From Halorubrum halophilum (GTDB lineage: Archaea; Halobacteriota; Halobacteria; Halobacteriales; Haloferacaceae), in contig NZ_BBJP01000014.1 in assembly GCF_000739595.1 (NCBI RefSeq), forward strand, positions 1-64,000: a stretch of 64,000 bases of DNA. Reading direction: 5' to 3'. Below the pieces are notes generated by a model. The model did no database searches, was not told where the DNA came from, and was given only the letters and a program-made list of their open reading frames with translations. Within the stretch, counting starts at the first letter, position 1; each line of letters opens with the position of its first letter. Below, in pieces: positions 17,103 to 24,339 of this stretch. The position numbers were made by a program, and so were the translations under genes.

Positions 17103-17176
17103 CCGCCCTTAGCTCAGCCTGGTAGAGCAGTCGACTGTAGATCGACTTGTCCCCCGTTCAATTCGGGGAGGGCGGA
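17103..17176 (+). tRNA. tRNA-Tyr (anticodon GTA)
   Basis: 74-nt cloverleaf: acceptor CCGCCCT (17103-17109) pairs with AGGGCGG (17169-17175), discriminator A at 17176. D arm contains AGCTCAGCCTGGTAGAGC. Anticodon stem GTCGA/TCGAC with loop CTGTAGA places GTA at 17137-17139. T arm is CCCCCGTTCAATTCGGGG. The C1-G72 pair is the archaeal tRNA-Tyr identity pair. CCA is not encoded. No intron is seen. Confidence 0.97.
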
Positions 17177-17185
17177 CTTCCTTTC

Positions 17186-17317
17186 CAGTCGATTCGTAGG
17201 CGACTGTAGATCGACTTGTCCCCCGTCCTCGTGAGCGGAGCGAACGAGGGCTCGGAAGACGCAGCGCCGAGCGAAGCGAGGCGACCGTCTTCCGGCGTTC
17301 AATTCGGGGAGGGCGGA
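17186..17317 (+). repeat. Broken duplicate of the tRNA-Tyr 3' half, interrupted by a 70-nt hairpin-rich insertion
   Basis: Bases 17201-17225 repeat the anticodon arm and variable region of the adjacent tRNA-Tyr exactly. 17298-17316 repeat its T loop and 3' acceptor strand. Between them are about 72 bases that interrupt the T stem and form two hairpins: CCTCGT...ACGAGG and CGGAAGAC...GTCTTCCG. The 5' edge (CAGTCGA, then about 10 extra bases) also looks like tRNA sequence. It has no D arm, so it is not a functional tRNA. Such 3'-half copies are usually left by integration at a tRNA attachment site. Confidence 0.8.
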
Positions 17318-17564
17318 CTGGTTCTTTGTGCTCGTGAGCGACAGCGAGCGGATGTTGATCGTGAGGGACAACCGACCCGAATTGGGCACGGAAGACGAGT
17401 CATAGCCCGGACCGGCGAGGAAGCTCCTTTGGATGCTCGCTCACGACTTCGTCGACGCGCTCCCGGCCCACAATCGCCCTGTGCATCGCCTCCGCTGTCG
17501 TCAGGAGTTCGCTCACGGCGTCGGCCGAACTTTCATCCCGGTTCGCGTGGTAGTGGGTCTCGTG
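17318..17564. other. Intergenic between the tRNA remnant and DUF555 gene
   Basis: About 245 bases. I see no integrase or credible ORF; open frames here are shadows. A TATA-like ACTTTCATC at about 17530-17538 belongs to the next gene. Confidence 0.5.
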
Positions 17565-17996
17565 ATGGACTGCCGAGTCGTCGTCGAGGCCGCCGTTCCC
17601 GTGTACGACGTGGAAACTGCCGACGAAGCGGTCCGGATCGCTATCTCGAAGACCGGTGAGATGCTGAACCCGGACCTCAACTACGTCGAGATCGAGACCG
17701 GAAGCCGCACGTCGCCCGGCGGCGAGGAGCTTCCGCCGGCGTTCGTCGCCGCCGACGAGGCTCTCGTCGCGCTCGAACTCCGGATGGACGTGTTCAACGT
17801 CGACCGCGAGGAGCACGCGAGCCGCGTCGCCCGTAAGGAGATCGGACAGCGTCTCCGGAACATCCCGCTGACGGTGCTCCGCGTCGATCAGATCGAGGAT
17901 GACACCGACGAGGACACAACCGACGACGACGCGGTCGACGCCGCCGACGACGCGAACGATACTGACGATGCGAACGATACCGACACGCGGAACTGA
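17565..17996 (+). CDS. UPF0212/DUF555 family protein
   Basis: 143 residues. CRVVVEAAVPVYDVETADEA, ISKTGEMLNPDLNYVEIE and FVAADEALVALELRMDVFN are typical of this archaeal family. The position where euryarchaeal relatives often have a CPxCG zinc motif reads RTSPGGEELP, so metal binding by that motif is absent. The C-terminus is a repetitive acidic tail (DDANDTDDANDTDTRN). GTG at 17562 immediately precedes the ATG and is an alternative start. Function unknown. The gene lies just downstream of the tRNA remnant. Confidence 0.85.
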   Translation: MDCRVVVEAAVPVYDVETADEAVRIAISKTGEMLNPDLNYVEIETGSRTSPGGEELPPAFVAADEALVALELRMDVFNVDREEHASRVARKEIGQRLRNIPLTVLRVDQIEDDTDEDTTDDDAVDAADDANDTDDANDTDTRN

Positions 17997-18082
17997 TCCT
18001 TTACGACGGAGTACTCAGAGTCGGCTCTAGACGGCGTCGCCACTCGAAACGTACTGATCGGTCCGCAGGTGGTGACGAAGAT

Positions 18083-18316
18083 TCAGTCTGCGGTCGGGGC
18101 CAGCGGCTCCGACTCGGACTCGTCCATCGGCTCGGTGATTCCCTCGGTCAGCTTAAAAACAGCGGCTTTGTGGTCGGTCTTCGACTTGTGAATCGATGTC
18201 GGTTTGACGCCGAGTTCTTCGTAGGCGTCGAGGTCGATGTTCTCGTCCCAGAACTCGCACTGCTTTCGTACTTCCGCGAGGAGGCCGTGAAGGTGGATAA
18301 GCTCCTGCTTCTTCAT
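18083..18316 (-). CDS. UPF0058 family protein
   Basis: 77 residues, near-canonical UPF0058: MKKQELIHLHGLLAEV, then YEELGVKPTSIHKSKTDHKAAVF. The His/Asp pattern has been suggested to bind metal. The C-terminus is a short acidic tail. A strong TATA box AATATAAAC (minus strand, about 18342-18350) lies about 27 bases upstream, so the message is probably leaderless. Confidence 0.95.
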   Translation of the reverse strand: MKKQELIHLHGLLAEVRKQCEFWDENIDLDAYEELGVKPTSIHKSKTDHKAAVFKLTEGITEPMDESESEPLAPTAD

Positions 18317-18341
18317 GAGTACCAGTCCTTTGCTACCGGAG

Positions 18342-18352
18342 GTTTATATTAT
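18342..18352 (-). promoter_or_regulatory. TATA box for UPF0058 gene
   Basis: Minus-strand ATAATATAAACC, 26-36 bases before the ATG at 18316. Confidence 0.55.
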
Positions 18353-18587
18353 TATCCTGAGTCACGTTACCATGGGTAGCTCCGATTGTCCCGTTTGCGG
18401 GGCGGAGACGTGTTTTTTCGCGTTATCGATCGGGAAGGTTCGCGAGCTTCCCGCTGGCGACCGACCGCCGGGCGCCGAGGAATTTCGACCGCCAGTGCGC
18501 CCGGGATCGGGTACGCCATCGCGCACCATCGCGCCCCGTCGCGCGCGCTCGGTCGAAGGAAACAGCGAATCCGGAGCGACTTCCGAC
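18353..18587. other. Intergenic; possible remnant of a small CPxCG protein
   Basis: A plus-strand frame from ATG 18372 begins MGSSDCPVCGAETCFF but soon becomes Arg/Pro-rich and runs antisense through the next gene, so I do not call it as intact. It may be the decayed start of a small zinc-finger protein. Nothing else is recognised. Confidence 0.35.
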
Positions 18588-18767
18588 CTACTGGAACTGT
18601 TTGACCGCTTCGAGGTCGCGTTCGGTCCGCATGAACTCCGTCAGTCGGCGCGTCGCGTGACAGTCGGGACAGCTGAAGTTCGATCGGAGGCGCTGCAAGT
18701 CAGCGGGATTGTCCTGCCACTCTTTGTTGCACTCCGGACAGACGAGTCTGACGAACGCATCCACCAT
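18588..18767 (-). CDS. Small zinc-ribbon protein
   Basis: 59 residues, MVDAFVRLVCPECNKEWQ, with CPEC at residues 10-13 and CPDC at about 33-36, then HATRRLTEFMRTERDLE. Two CPxC knuckles make a compact zinc ribbon. Small two-CPxC proteins of this type are widespread in haloarchaea. A TATA-like GTTTTTAACC lies about 27 bases upstream of the ATG at 18767, which favours this over the ATG at 18782. The stop lies 230 bp from the IS element's left end; the IS inserted upstream of this gene's promoter. Confidence 0.85.
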   Translation of the reverse strand: MVDAFVRLVCPECNKEWQDNPADLQRLRSNFSCPDCHATRRLTEFMRTERDLEAVKQFQ

Positions 18768-18820
18768 GCGAGTGACGTACACGCGGCCGGGTTAAAAACG
18801 TACGTGGCGGTTCGGAGGCG

Positions 18821-19510
18821 GTGTTCAGATAAGGATTGAAAAGTGAGGCGGTACGTTTTCAAAGTGACTTATGCCCGAAAACGACCGCCTCAGCGGCTGT
18901 TTAGACGAGATCAACTTAGAGTTTGTGGAGCGAGAAGCAACACCGCGGCTGTTGATGAAGCTCAGTATTCAGCTTCATTTAGCTGAATTATCGCTTTCAA
19001 ATACTGTCTCGTTTCTTGATGTTTTTGGTGTTGATAGGGTTCGATCTACCGTTCATAACTGGGTTCATAAGGCCGATCTACAGCCGGAATCTGGTCGGTG
19101 CCCGAATCACGTTGCGGTCGATGAAACGGTGATTCAGCTTGACGATGAACAATATTGGCTGTACGCCGCGGTCGATCCCGATTCAAACGATTTACTCCAT
19201 ACAAAGCTTGAACCGGCAAGAACGAACGTGATCGCAGATCAGTTTTTCGCGGAGCTCCGCGAAAAACACGATGTAGATGACGCGATCTTTCTCGTTGATG
19301 GCGCGGTTCCACTTCACCGAGCCTGTGACAAACATGGCCTCGATTTCAGATACGAACGACATGGAAATCGGAACAGCGTAGAACGTGTCTTTCGTGAGGT
19401 AAAACGCAGAACTACCAGTTTCTCAAACTGTTTCAGCAACGCCGAGGCAGAAACTGCTAACGAGTGGTTGAGATCGTTCGCTTTCGCATGGAATCAGCTT
19501 ATCTGAACAC
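18821..19510 (+). mobile_element. IS6-family insertion sequence (690 bp)
   Basis: Perfect 13-bp terminal inverted repeats: GTGTTCAGATAAG at 18821-18833 and its reverse complement at 19498-19510, enclosing one transposase gene. The interior is visibly richer in A/T than the surroundings. The flanks (GGAGGCG and TACCGGTT) show no matching 8-bp target duplication, so the copy may have undergone flank rearrangement or cointegrate resolution. Ends and size match haloarchaeal IS6 elements. Confidence 0.93.
18871..19506 (+). CDS. IS6-family transposase
   Basis: 211 residues, DDE transposase of short IS6 type. An N-terminal HTH region (residues about 40-70, VSFLDVFGVDRVRSTVHNWVHKA) precedes the catalytic core. 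DDE residues: Asp in HVAVDETVIQLDDEQYWLYAAVD, Asp in IFLVDGAVPLHRAC, Glu in RNSVERVFREVKRRT. The frame is uninterrupted and ends inside the right terminal repeat, so the element may be active. Codon use is more A/T-rich than its neighbours, consistent with transfer. Confidence 0.95.
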   Translation: MPENDRLSGCLDEINLEFVEREATPRLLMKLSIQLHLAELSLSNTVSFLDVFGVDRVRSTVHNWVHKADLQPESGRCPNHVAVDETVIQLDDEQYWLYAAVDPDSNDLLHTKLEPARTNVIADQFFAELREKHDVDDAIFLVDGAVPLHRACDKHGLDFRYERHGNRNSVERVFREVKRRTTSFSNCFSNAEAETANEWLRSFAFAWNQLI

Positions 19511-19531
19511 TACCGGTTCGGATCGCGTCGT

Positions 19532-19547
19532 TCCCCCGCGCGGGGGA
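19532..19547. terminator. Perfect GC hairpin downstream of tfb
   Basis: TCCCCCGCGCGGGGGA is a complete palindrome between the IS end and the stop of the minus-strand TFB gene. It could halt transcription from tfb or be incidental; no T tract follows. Confidence 0.35.
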
Positions 19548-19574
19548 GCCGCCGAGAACGTCGAACGGGGTGAT

Positions 19575-20585
19575 TCAGGCGGTCAGCCCCTCGCTCGCGT
19601 CGAGGAGCTCCTTGTACCGGTTGCGGATGGTGACTTCGGAGATGTCGGCGACTTCCGAGACCTGACTCTGGGTCACCTTCTCGTTCGAGAGGAGCGCGGC
19701 GGCGTACACCGCCGAGGCGGCGAGCCCGACCGGCGACTTCCCGCTGGTGATCCCGGCCTCCGTCGCGCCGTCGAGCAGCTCGCGGGCCAGCCGCTGGGTC
19801 TCCTCGGAGAGTTCGAGCCGGGAGACGAACCGGGGGACGTAGCTCCCGGGGTCGGCGGGCTGGATCTCCAGTTTGAGCTCTCGGATCACGTACCGGTACG
19901 TCCGGGTGAGCTCCATCTTGTCGACCCGCGAGACAGCGGTGAACTCGTCGAGGCTTCGGGGATTCCCCGCCTGACGTGCCGCGGCGTACAGCGCTGCGGT
20001 CGCGACGCCCTCGATGGAGCGGCCCGGGAGGAGGTTCTCGCTCAGCGCGCGGCGGTAGATGACGGAGGCGGTCTCGCGGACGTTGTCCGGGAGGCCGAGC
20101 GCCGAGGCCATGCGGTCGATCTCGCCGAGCGCCTGTTTGAGGTTGCGCTCCTTCGAGTCGCGGGTGCGGAACCGCTCGTTCCACGTGCGCAACCGCTGCA
20201 TTCGCTGGCGCTGGCGGCTGGACAGGGACTTGCCGTAGGCGTCCTTGTCCTGCCAGCCGATGTTCGTCGAGAGCCCCTTGTCGTGCATCATGTTCGTCGT
20301 CGGGGCGCCCACGCGTGACTTGCTGTCGCGCTCGCTGGAGTCGAACGCGCGCCACTCCGGCCCGCGGTCGACCGAGTCCTGCTCGACGACGAGCCCGCAG
20401 TCGGAACAGACCGTCTCGCCGTGCTCCGTGTCGGTCACGAGGTTCCCGTCGCACTCGGGGCAGGTCGTGGTCTGCTCGCTCGTCGATTCCGTCTCGTCTG
20501 CGGTCGATTCGGTCGACCCCGTGGTTCGGTCTCGCTCCGTCTCGCCGTCGTAGCCGCGTATGTGTGTCTCAGTCATGGTGTTCAT
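19575..20585 (-). CDS. tfb: Transcription initiation factor IIB (TFB), copy 1
   Basis: 336 residues. N-terminal zinc ribbon (CPECDGNL ... VCSDCGLV, residues about 42-67), the B-finger region [23 protein letters not shown], then two cyclin-like repeats, the second with [27 protein letters not shown] (BRE-binding HTH). TFB bridges TBP-TATA and RNA polymerase. Haloarchaea carry several TFBs that route stress and growth programmes; a second lies at 40551. An extended acidic Ser/Thr N-terminus (1-40) differs from copy 2. ATG 20576 is an alternative start. Confidence 0.96.
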   Translation of the reverse strand: MNTMTETHIRGYDGETERDRTTGSTESTADETESTSEQTTTCPECDGNLVTDTEHGETVCSDCGLVVEQDSVDRGPEWRAFDSSERDSKSRVGAPTTNMMHDKGLSTNIGWQDKDAYGKSLSSRQRQRMQRLRTWNERFRTRDSKERNLKQALGEIDRMASALGLPDNVRETASVIYRRALSENLLPGRSIEGVATAALYAAARQAGNPRSLDEFTAVSRVDKMELTRTYRYVIRELKLEIQPADPGSYVPRFVSRLELSEETQRLARELLDGATEAGITSGKSPVGLAASAVYAAALLSNEKVTQSQVSEVADISEVTIRNRYKELLDASEGLTA

Positions 20586-20663
20586 GGTGTTTTCACCGAT
20601 CGAACTCCCGACAGAAATACTGGCGTCGGGTTCGCCGATTCGTTAACCAATAGTAAGTCTCCA

Positions 20664-20678
20664 AAGTATATAAACCTT
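20664..20678 (-). promoter_or_regulatory. tfb copy 1 promoter (BRE-TATA)
   Basis: Minus-strand CAAAGGTTTATATAC, a purine-rich BRE-like stretch joined to a strong TATA box, about 85 bases before the ATG, implying a 5' leader near 60 nt. The first ten bases match the tfb copy 2 promoter. Confidence 0.55.
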
Positions 20679-20851
20679 TGTACTACCTTCTCATCGATGA
20701 TACTGTAAACAGGCCGTATCTGTCTCTTCTGTCCGGGTACTGCGATCTGCGGCCTCTCCGTCGAGTACCCGTTCTGTCGCAGCCGACATCTCCGAGGTAT
20801 ATAAATAATGGTGTCGAACCGCCGTCGACTCGTCGCCGTCGACTGCGGGTC

Positions 20852-21514
20852 TCAGGAGCGACGACGCGCGACGAGTGCGACCGCGATCAGCGCGATGAAC
20901 GCGACAGCGACGTCGAACCCGGGCGCCTCGTCGCCGCTTCCGTCTTCGTCGCTCCCGCCGCCTCCGTTCATCTCGTCGTCGCCGTCGGACATGTTGTCGT
21001 CGGACATGTCGTCGCCAGCGTTCTCACCATCCTCGCCCTCCATGTTCTCGGTGTCCTCGCCGCTCTCGACGGTCAGATCGGCGGGCGACATCACCGGCCC
21101 GCCCGCGGCCGCGTACGGCCCGTCCTCGTTGCCCTCACTGCTGGGGAAGTCGTACGCCTCGTTGTCGTTCGTGTCGCGGTGCGCCATAGCGAACACCGTG
21201 TCGTCGTTCTGCAGGGGGTCGTCGAGCCGGACGCGGACGTCCTCGTGGACGCCCGCCTCCAGGTACTCGGTGGTGCCGCGGATGGAGTCGAACACGGCGC
21301 CGTCCGCGAGCGAGGAGTCGTGAACCGTCACGAACCCGCCGTCGGGAACGTGGACCTCGTCGACGACGACCGTGTTCCCACCGGACGTGCCGTCGGCGAA
21401 GCTCACGCTCGCCTCGTTGGTACCGCTCTGTGCCGCGACCGCGCCAGCCGCGCCGGCGACCGCCGACACGACTACCGCGACCGTTATCGCCAATGTCAAT
21501 GCGCTGTTGCGCAT
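20852..21514 (-). CDS. Secreted PGF-CTERM surface protein with DUF7282-like domain
   Basis: 220 residues. Signal peptide MRNSALTLAITVAVVVSAVAGAAGAVAAQ. The central domain (about 35-145) reads ASVSFADGTSGGNTVVVDEV, VTVHDSSLADGAVFDSIRG and ARMA-like FAMAHRDTNDNEAYDF; this pattern recurs in haloarchaeal surface proteins grouped as DUF7282. A very acidic Asp/Glu/Met/Asn linker follows, ending in EAPGFDVAVAFIALIAVALVARRRS, a PGF-CTERM sorting signal. The mature protein is likely lipid-anchored. Function unknown. TATA box about 20-28 bases upstream. Confidence 0.88.
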   Translation of the reverse strand: MRNSALTLAITVAVVVSAVAGAAGAVAAQSGTNEASVSFADGTSGGNTVVVDEVHVPDGGFVTVHDSSLADGAVFDSIRGTTEYLEAGVHEDVRVRLDDPLQNDDTVFAMAHRDTNDNEAYDFPSSEGNEDGPYAAAGGPVMSPADLTVESGEDTENMEGEDGENAGDDMSDDNMSDGDDEMNGGGGSDEDGSGDEAPGFDVAVAFIALIAVALVARRRS

Positions 21515-21530
21515 GAGAGAGTCGACCGAG

Positions 21531-21545
21531 GATATATAAAAAGAG
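21531..21545 (-). promoter_or_regulatory. TATA box for the PGF-CTERM protein
   Basis: Minus-strand CTCTTTTTATATATC, about 17-30 bases ahead of the ATG at 21514. Confidence 0.6.
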
Positions 21546-21642
21546 ATTTCCCGAACTCCGGCCGCGTTCTCACCCAAATTCGTTCGAAAAGCCGCCCAAA
21601 ACGAGTATTCAAGCGCTAACACACCGGTTTCAGGAATAGCAG

Positions 21643-22104
21643 TGATCGACTGCGGGAGTGGGTATTGCAGATCGGTAACGGTTATCGATTATTTAAACAA
21701 CGGGAAGCAACGGTGACGATCGCTTATAAACGAACAATGCGGTGGCGCGCCCCGGTGAGCGGCCCGGAGGGCCGCGAACCGACGGTGCGAGGGAGTCGGT
21801 CGTCCGGAGCAACGCGGAGGGCGACCGACGAGGCTGGGGAGGCGTGAGGCGCCGTGCGGTTGCGGGCGGTGGGACTCAAAGGGGCAGTCGCGAGGACGGC
21901 GCAGGCGACGTAAGCACCACAAGGAGCGAGTGAAACGAGCGACTGAGGAGCACAGCGAGCGTGCGCCGTCCTCGGCGGCTGGGGCTTTGGAAGTGTTCAC
22001 CGAAGGGTCGTCGATCGCTTATAAACACTCAACGGCAACACCACTCATTCACTTATAAATAACCGATCAGCCGAATAGACACACGCACTCCCGCTCTCGT
22101 TCAC
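21643..22104 (-). repeat. Structured repeat element, copy 2 (full length, reverse orientation)
   Basis: About 460 bp. The plus-strand left end GATCGACTGCGGGAGTGGGT (21644-21663) and the right end around 22085-22095 (GCACTCCCGCT) form the inverted termini; the right one is degraded. On the minus strand: TTTATAAG boxes start at 22059 and 22025 (34 apart), conserved AACACTTCCAAAGCCCCAGCC, a 13-bp perfect stem (21891-21903 with 21962-21974), conserved CTGCCCCTTTGAGTCCC, hairpins B and C, then TTTATAAG from 21730 and GTTTAAAT from 21698 (32 apart). The stem sequence differs from copy 1 but remains paired. It sits upstream of the PGF-CTERM gene on the same strand. Confidence 0.85.
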
Positions 22105-22156
22105 GGATGTCGAGAGAAACACCGCCACGCTTACCTCAACAGCGAGTTCGATCGAG

Positions 22157-22462
22157 TCAGTCCCACGTGATCCAGACGAGAAACAGGAGTCCGAGGGTCT
22201 GGAGGACGTGTAGCGCCATCATCCCGCGCCACGCGATGGCGGGGACGTCGGAGGCGAACCACACGGACAGCATGGGGTCGACCAGGTAGATGTACAGCGC
22301 GAAGGCGTTCTCCCCCAGCAGAAACACGCCGAACATCGCCAACCCGAGGGCGTGCTTCGAGCGGAACTCCGCGTAGTTCCGCCCCCACACCCAGACGAGC
22401 GCGAGCAGCAGGGCGACGTTCACCCCCACTGAGAGCCGCGCTACGTCGAACCAGAGACTCAT
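22157..22462 (-). CDS. Haloarchaeal three-TM membrane protein
   Basis: 101 residues: TM1 LSVGVNVALLLALVWVWG, TM2 LGLAMFGVFLLGENAFALYIYL, TM3 GMMALHVLQTLGLLFLVWITW. No catalytic motif. It lies downstream of an HTH gene on the same strand; HTH plus small membrane protein pairs of this kind are common in haloarchaea and may form a regulator/membrane-sensor unit. A TATA-like GTTATACC at about 22488-22495 suggests it also has its own promoter. Confidence 0.78.
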   Translation of the reverse strand: MSLWFDVARLSVGVNVALLLALVWVWGRNYAEFRSKHALGLAMFGVFLLGENAFALYIYLVDPMLSVWFASDVPAIAWRGMMALHVLQTLGLLFLVWITWD

Positions 22463-22561
22463 CGTACACCTGCTATCGGCGGGGTGGGTATAACGGCTTT
22501 CCCAAATTCGTTCCGAATACGACCCGCAATCCGGCGGATACGGGTCCGAACTGCCGATCTG

Positions 22562-22843
22562 TCAGTCGTCATCTGTTTGCTCCATGATCGTTTCGATGGT
22601 GTCCCAGTGCTGGCGCGCTCGCGGCGTCGGCAGGTAGACGGCGCCGTAGTCGTCGCCGCTGCGCTCGACGACGTCGTTGTCCATCAGGACGTCGAGGTGG
22701 TGGCGGACGGTCTTGTAGTCCAGATCGAGGTCCTCGGCGAGCTGGTTCGCGTTCCGCGGGCGGTCGTCGAGCGCCCGCAACAGCCGGACGCGGTTCGCTC
22801 CGCCCCGCGTTCCGGTTAGCACGTACCAGAGTGCCGCTTCCAT
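22562..22843 (-). CDS. ArsR-like winged-helix transcriptional regulator
   Basis: 93 residues. ANRVRLLRALDDRPRNANQLAEDLDLDYKTVRHHLDVLMDNDVVERSGDDYGAVYLPT is a complete winged helix, with the recognition helix around DYKTVRHHLDVL. No metal-binding cysteines are present. TATA-like GAGTTAGGT upstream. The membrane protein gene follows 99 bases downstream on the same strand and may be its target. Confidence 0.9.
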   Translation of the reverse strand: MEAALWYVLTGTRGGANRVRLLRALDDRPRNANQLAEDLDLDYKTVRHHLDVLMDNDVVERSGDDYGAVYLPTPRARQHWDTIETIMEQTDDD

Positions 22844-22910
22844 CGTATTCCGATCGTCGGCGCGCCACCTAACTCCACCGCTCCCGGACGGGATCCGGAT
22901 GCGGGGACAC

Positions 22911-24002
22911 CTACCGGTTCCGGCTCACCGGGAACGCCACCCTGTCGGGATGCTCGTTGAACCGTGAGAGGATCCGCTCGTACAGCCGGTTCTTGACCCG
23001 CTGTCCGCGTCGCGGATGGGTGAGATACCGGACGCGGAGCTCCACCCACGACTCGCCCTGTTTCACGTTCACCGTCGGCCGGTCGTACACCTCTAGCTCC
23101 ACCGGCGTCTCGGCGAGCGCCTCGCGATACGCCGCGATGCCGGCGGCCATCTCCTCGCCGAGGAGGTCGGTCGCCTCTTCGGCCATGACCTCGCGCGCGA
23201 AGTCGAGGTCGGTCTCGTAGGCGACCTGCACGGCGACCTCGTTCCACACGTACGGGGAGCCGCCCCCGCCGAAGTTGACCACGTTCGAGGAGAGCACGAC
23301 GCTGTTCGGCACGGTCACCACCCGGCCGGACGGCTGGTTCGTCGTCACTAACTCGCCGTTGATCTCCCACAGCGTCGTCACGAGGAAGTCGACGCCGATC
23401 ACGTCGCCCTTCGCGTCGTCGATCCGGACGCGGTCGCCGACGCCGTACGGCTGTTTGACGGTGATGTACACCCACGCGATGAGCGACAGGAGGGGCTGCT
23501 GGAGCGCGAAGGTGATCGCGAAGCCGACGACCCCGAGCGAGAAGAGGAGGCCGAGCCAGTTCTCCGTCAACACCGCGAGCACCGCGACCGTCCCCACGAA
23601 CCCGAACGCGAGGCGCAACACGTTCCGCGTGTTGTACGCGCGCCGCTTGTTCGCCGACCGCATCAACAGTTGGACGGAGAGGAGGTACGTCCCGTACAGC
23701 ACGCCGAACACGGCGACGACGAGCAGCGCCCGCCCGACGACGAGGGGAGCGGGGTGGCCGATCAGGTCCGGCCAGTCGCCGAGCGCCCCCGTCGTCGTCA
23801 CGAGCCCGCCCGCCACGCCGGCGGCGACGCCGAGGACGATGGCGCCCAGCCCAAGCGGTCGTCTCACGGTCGTCGGTCGCGGCGGACCGGCAAAACGGTT
23901 GTGACGACGGGACACCCCGGCCCCGCGAGTCGCGACCCGCCCGAACGCCGCGTTCGCCTCCAGGTCCGCACAGAGTCGGTCGGCGTCGACTGGCAGGCCC
24001 AT
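22911..24002 (-). CDS. MscS-family mechanosensitive ion channel, copy 1
   Basis: 363 residues. After a 50-residue soluble N-terminus come four hydrophobic segments (PLGLGAIVLGVAAGVAGGLV; VVGRALLVVAVFGVLYGTYLL; LAFGFVGTVAVLAVLTE; LLFSLGVVGFAITFALQ), the last entering the pore helix. The beta-domain signature is QPYGVGDRVRIDDAKGDVIGVDFLVTTL and VVTVPNSVVLSSNVVNF. A cytoplasmic alpha/beta domain ends the protein. Such channels release solutes on hypo-osmotic shock. The ATG at 24002 is chosen over 24077, which would run into the divergent gene's promoter. Confidence 0.92.
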   Translation of the reverse strand: MGLPVDADRLCADLEANAAFGRVATRGAGVSRRHNRFAGPPRPTTVRRPLGLGAIVLGVAAGVAGGLVTTTGALGDWPDLIGHPAPLVVGRALLVVAVFGVLYGTYLLSVQLLMRSANKRRAYNTRNVLRLAFGFVGTVAVLAVLTENWLGLLFSLGVVGFAITFALQQPLLSLIAWVYITVKQPYGVGDRVRIDDAKGDVIGVDFLVTTLWEINGELVTTNQPSGRVVTVPNSVVLSSNVVNFGGGGSPYVWNEVAVQVAYETDLDFAREVMAEEATDLLGEEMAAGIAAYREALAETPVELEVYDRPTVNVKQGESWVELRVRYLTHPRRGQRVKNRLYERILSRFNEHPDRVAFPVSRNR

Positions 24003-24075
24003 GCTCGGAGCGGGGACTGCCGGCCCGAAACGGTTCGTGGTCGGGTCGCGTGAGGTTCCCGAAGCAACCAAAGAC

Positions 24076-24086
24076 ACTTATTTTTC
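24076..24086 (+). promoter_or_regulatory. TATA box for the PLDc_N-like gene
   Basis: CACTTATTTTT, about 22-30 bases before the ATG at 24106; leaderless. Confidence 0.55.
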
Positions 24087-24105
24087 GCCCGAGTCGTCGG
24101 GGACG

Positions 24106-24318
24106 ATGTCCCCGATACTACTGCAGGGAGGAGGAGCCGGCGCGCTCTTTCTCCTGTTCGGCCTCCTCATGCTGCTCGTACAGCTCGGCATCATCGTGTG
24201 GATCTACTCCGACGCCCAACAGCGGAGCGACCAGCCGGCGTTCCTGTGGGCGATCGTGGCGTTCCTCGCGCCGCTGCTGGGGCTCGTGTTGTACCTGATC
24301 CTCGGTCGGAATCGGTAG
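24106..24318 (+). CDS. Small membrane protein, phospholipase D-nuclease N-terminal-like
   Basis: 70 residues: TM1 ALFLLFGLLMLLVQLGIIVWIY, a YSDAQQRSDQPAF turn, TM2 LWAIVAFLAPLLGLVLYLIL and basic end GRNR. The two-helix hairpin with 'YxDAxxR' turn matches the PLDc_N (cardiolipin synthase N-terminal) type. No catalytic HKD motif, so it is not itself an enzyme. It is convergent with the exchanger gene. Confidence 0.78.
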   Translation: MSPILLQGGGAGALFLLFGLLMLLVQLGIIVWIYSDAQQRSDQPAFLWAIVAFLAPLLGLVLYLILGRNR

Positions 24319-24339
24319 AAGGCGGCGGGAAATCACCGC

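Noticed and set aside
17201-17316. Second tRNA-Tyr with an intron in the T arm
   Set aside because: There is no D arm or 5' acceptor strand, and archaeal introns are not expected at this place without the bulge-helix-bulge; it is a partial copy.
17114-17389. Minus-strand 91-residue frame with repeated QVDLQS/ALPELN peptides
   Set aside because: The peptide repeats simply reflect the duplicated tRNA-Tyr 3' sequence read antisense.
18372-18839. Plus-strand frame starting MGSSDCPVCGAETCFF
   Set aside because: Only the first 16 residues look protein-like; the rest is low-complexity and antisense to a well-supported zinc-ribbon gene.
19510-20454. Long Arg-rich open frames overlapping tfb and many other genes (for example 1053-2447, 29067-32981, 29335-34098)
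   Set aside because: These are alternative-frame readings forced by high GC3; the recognised protein lies in another frame in each case.
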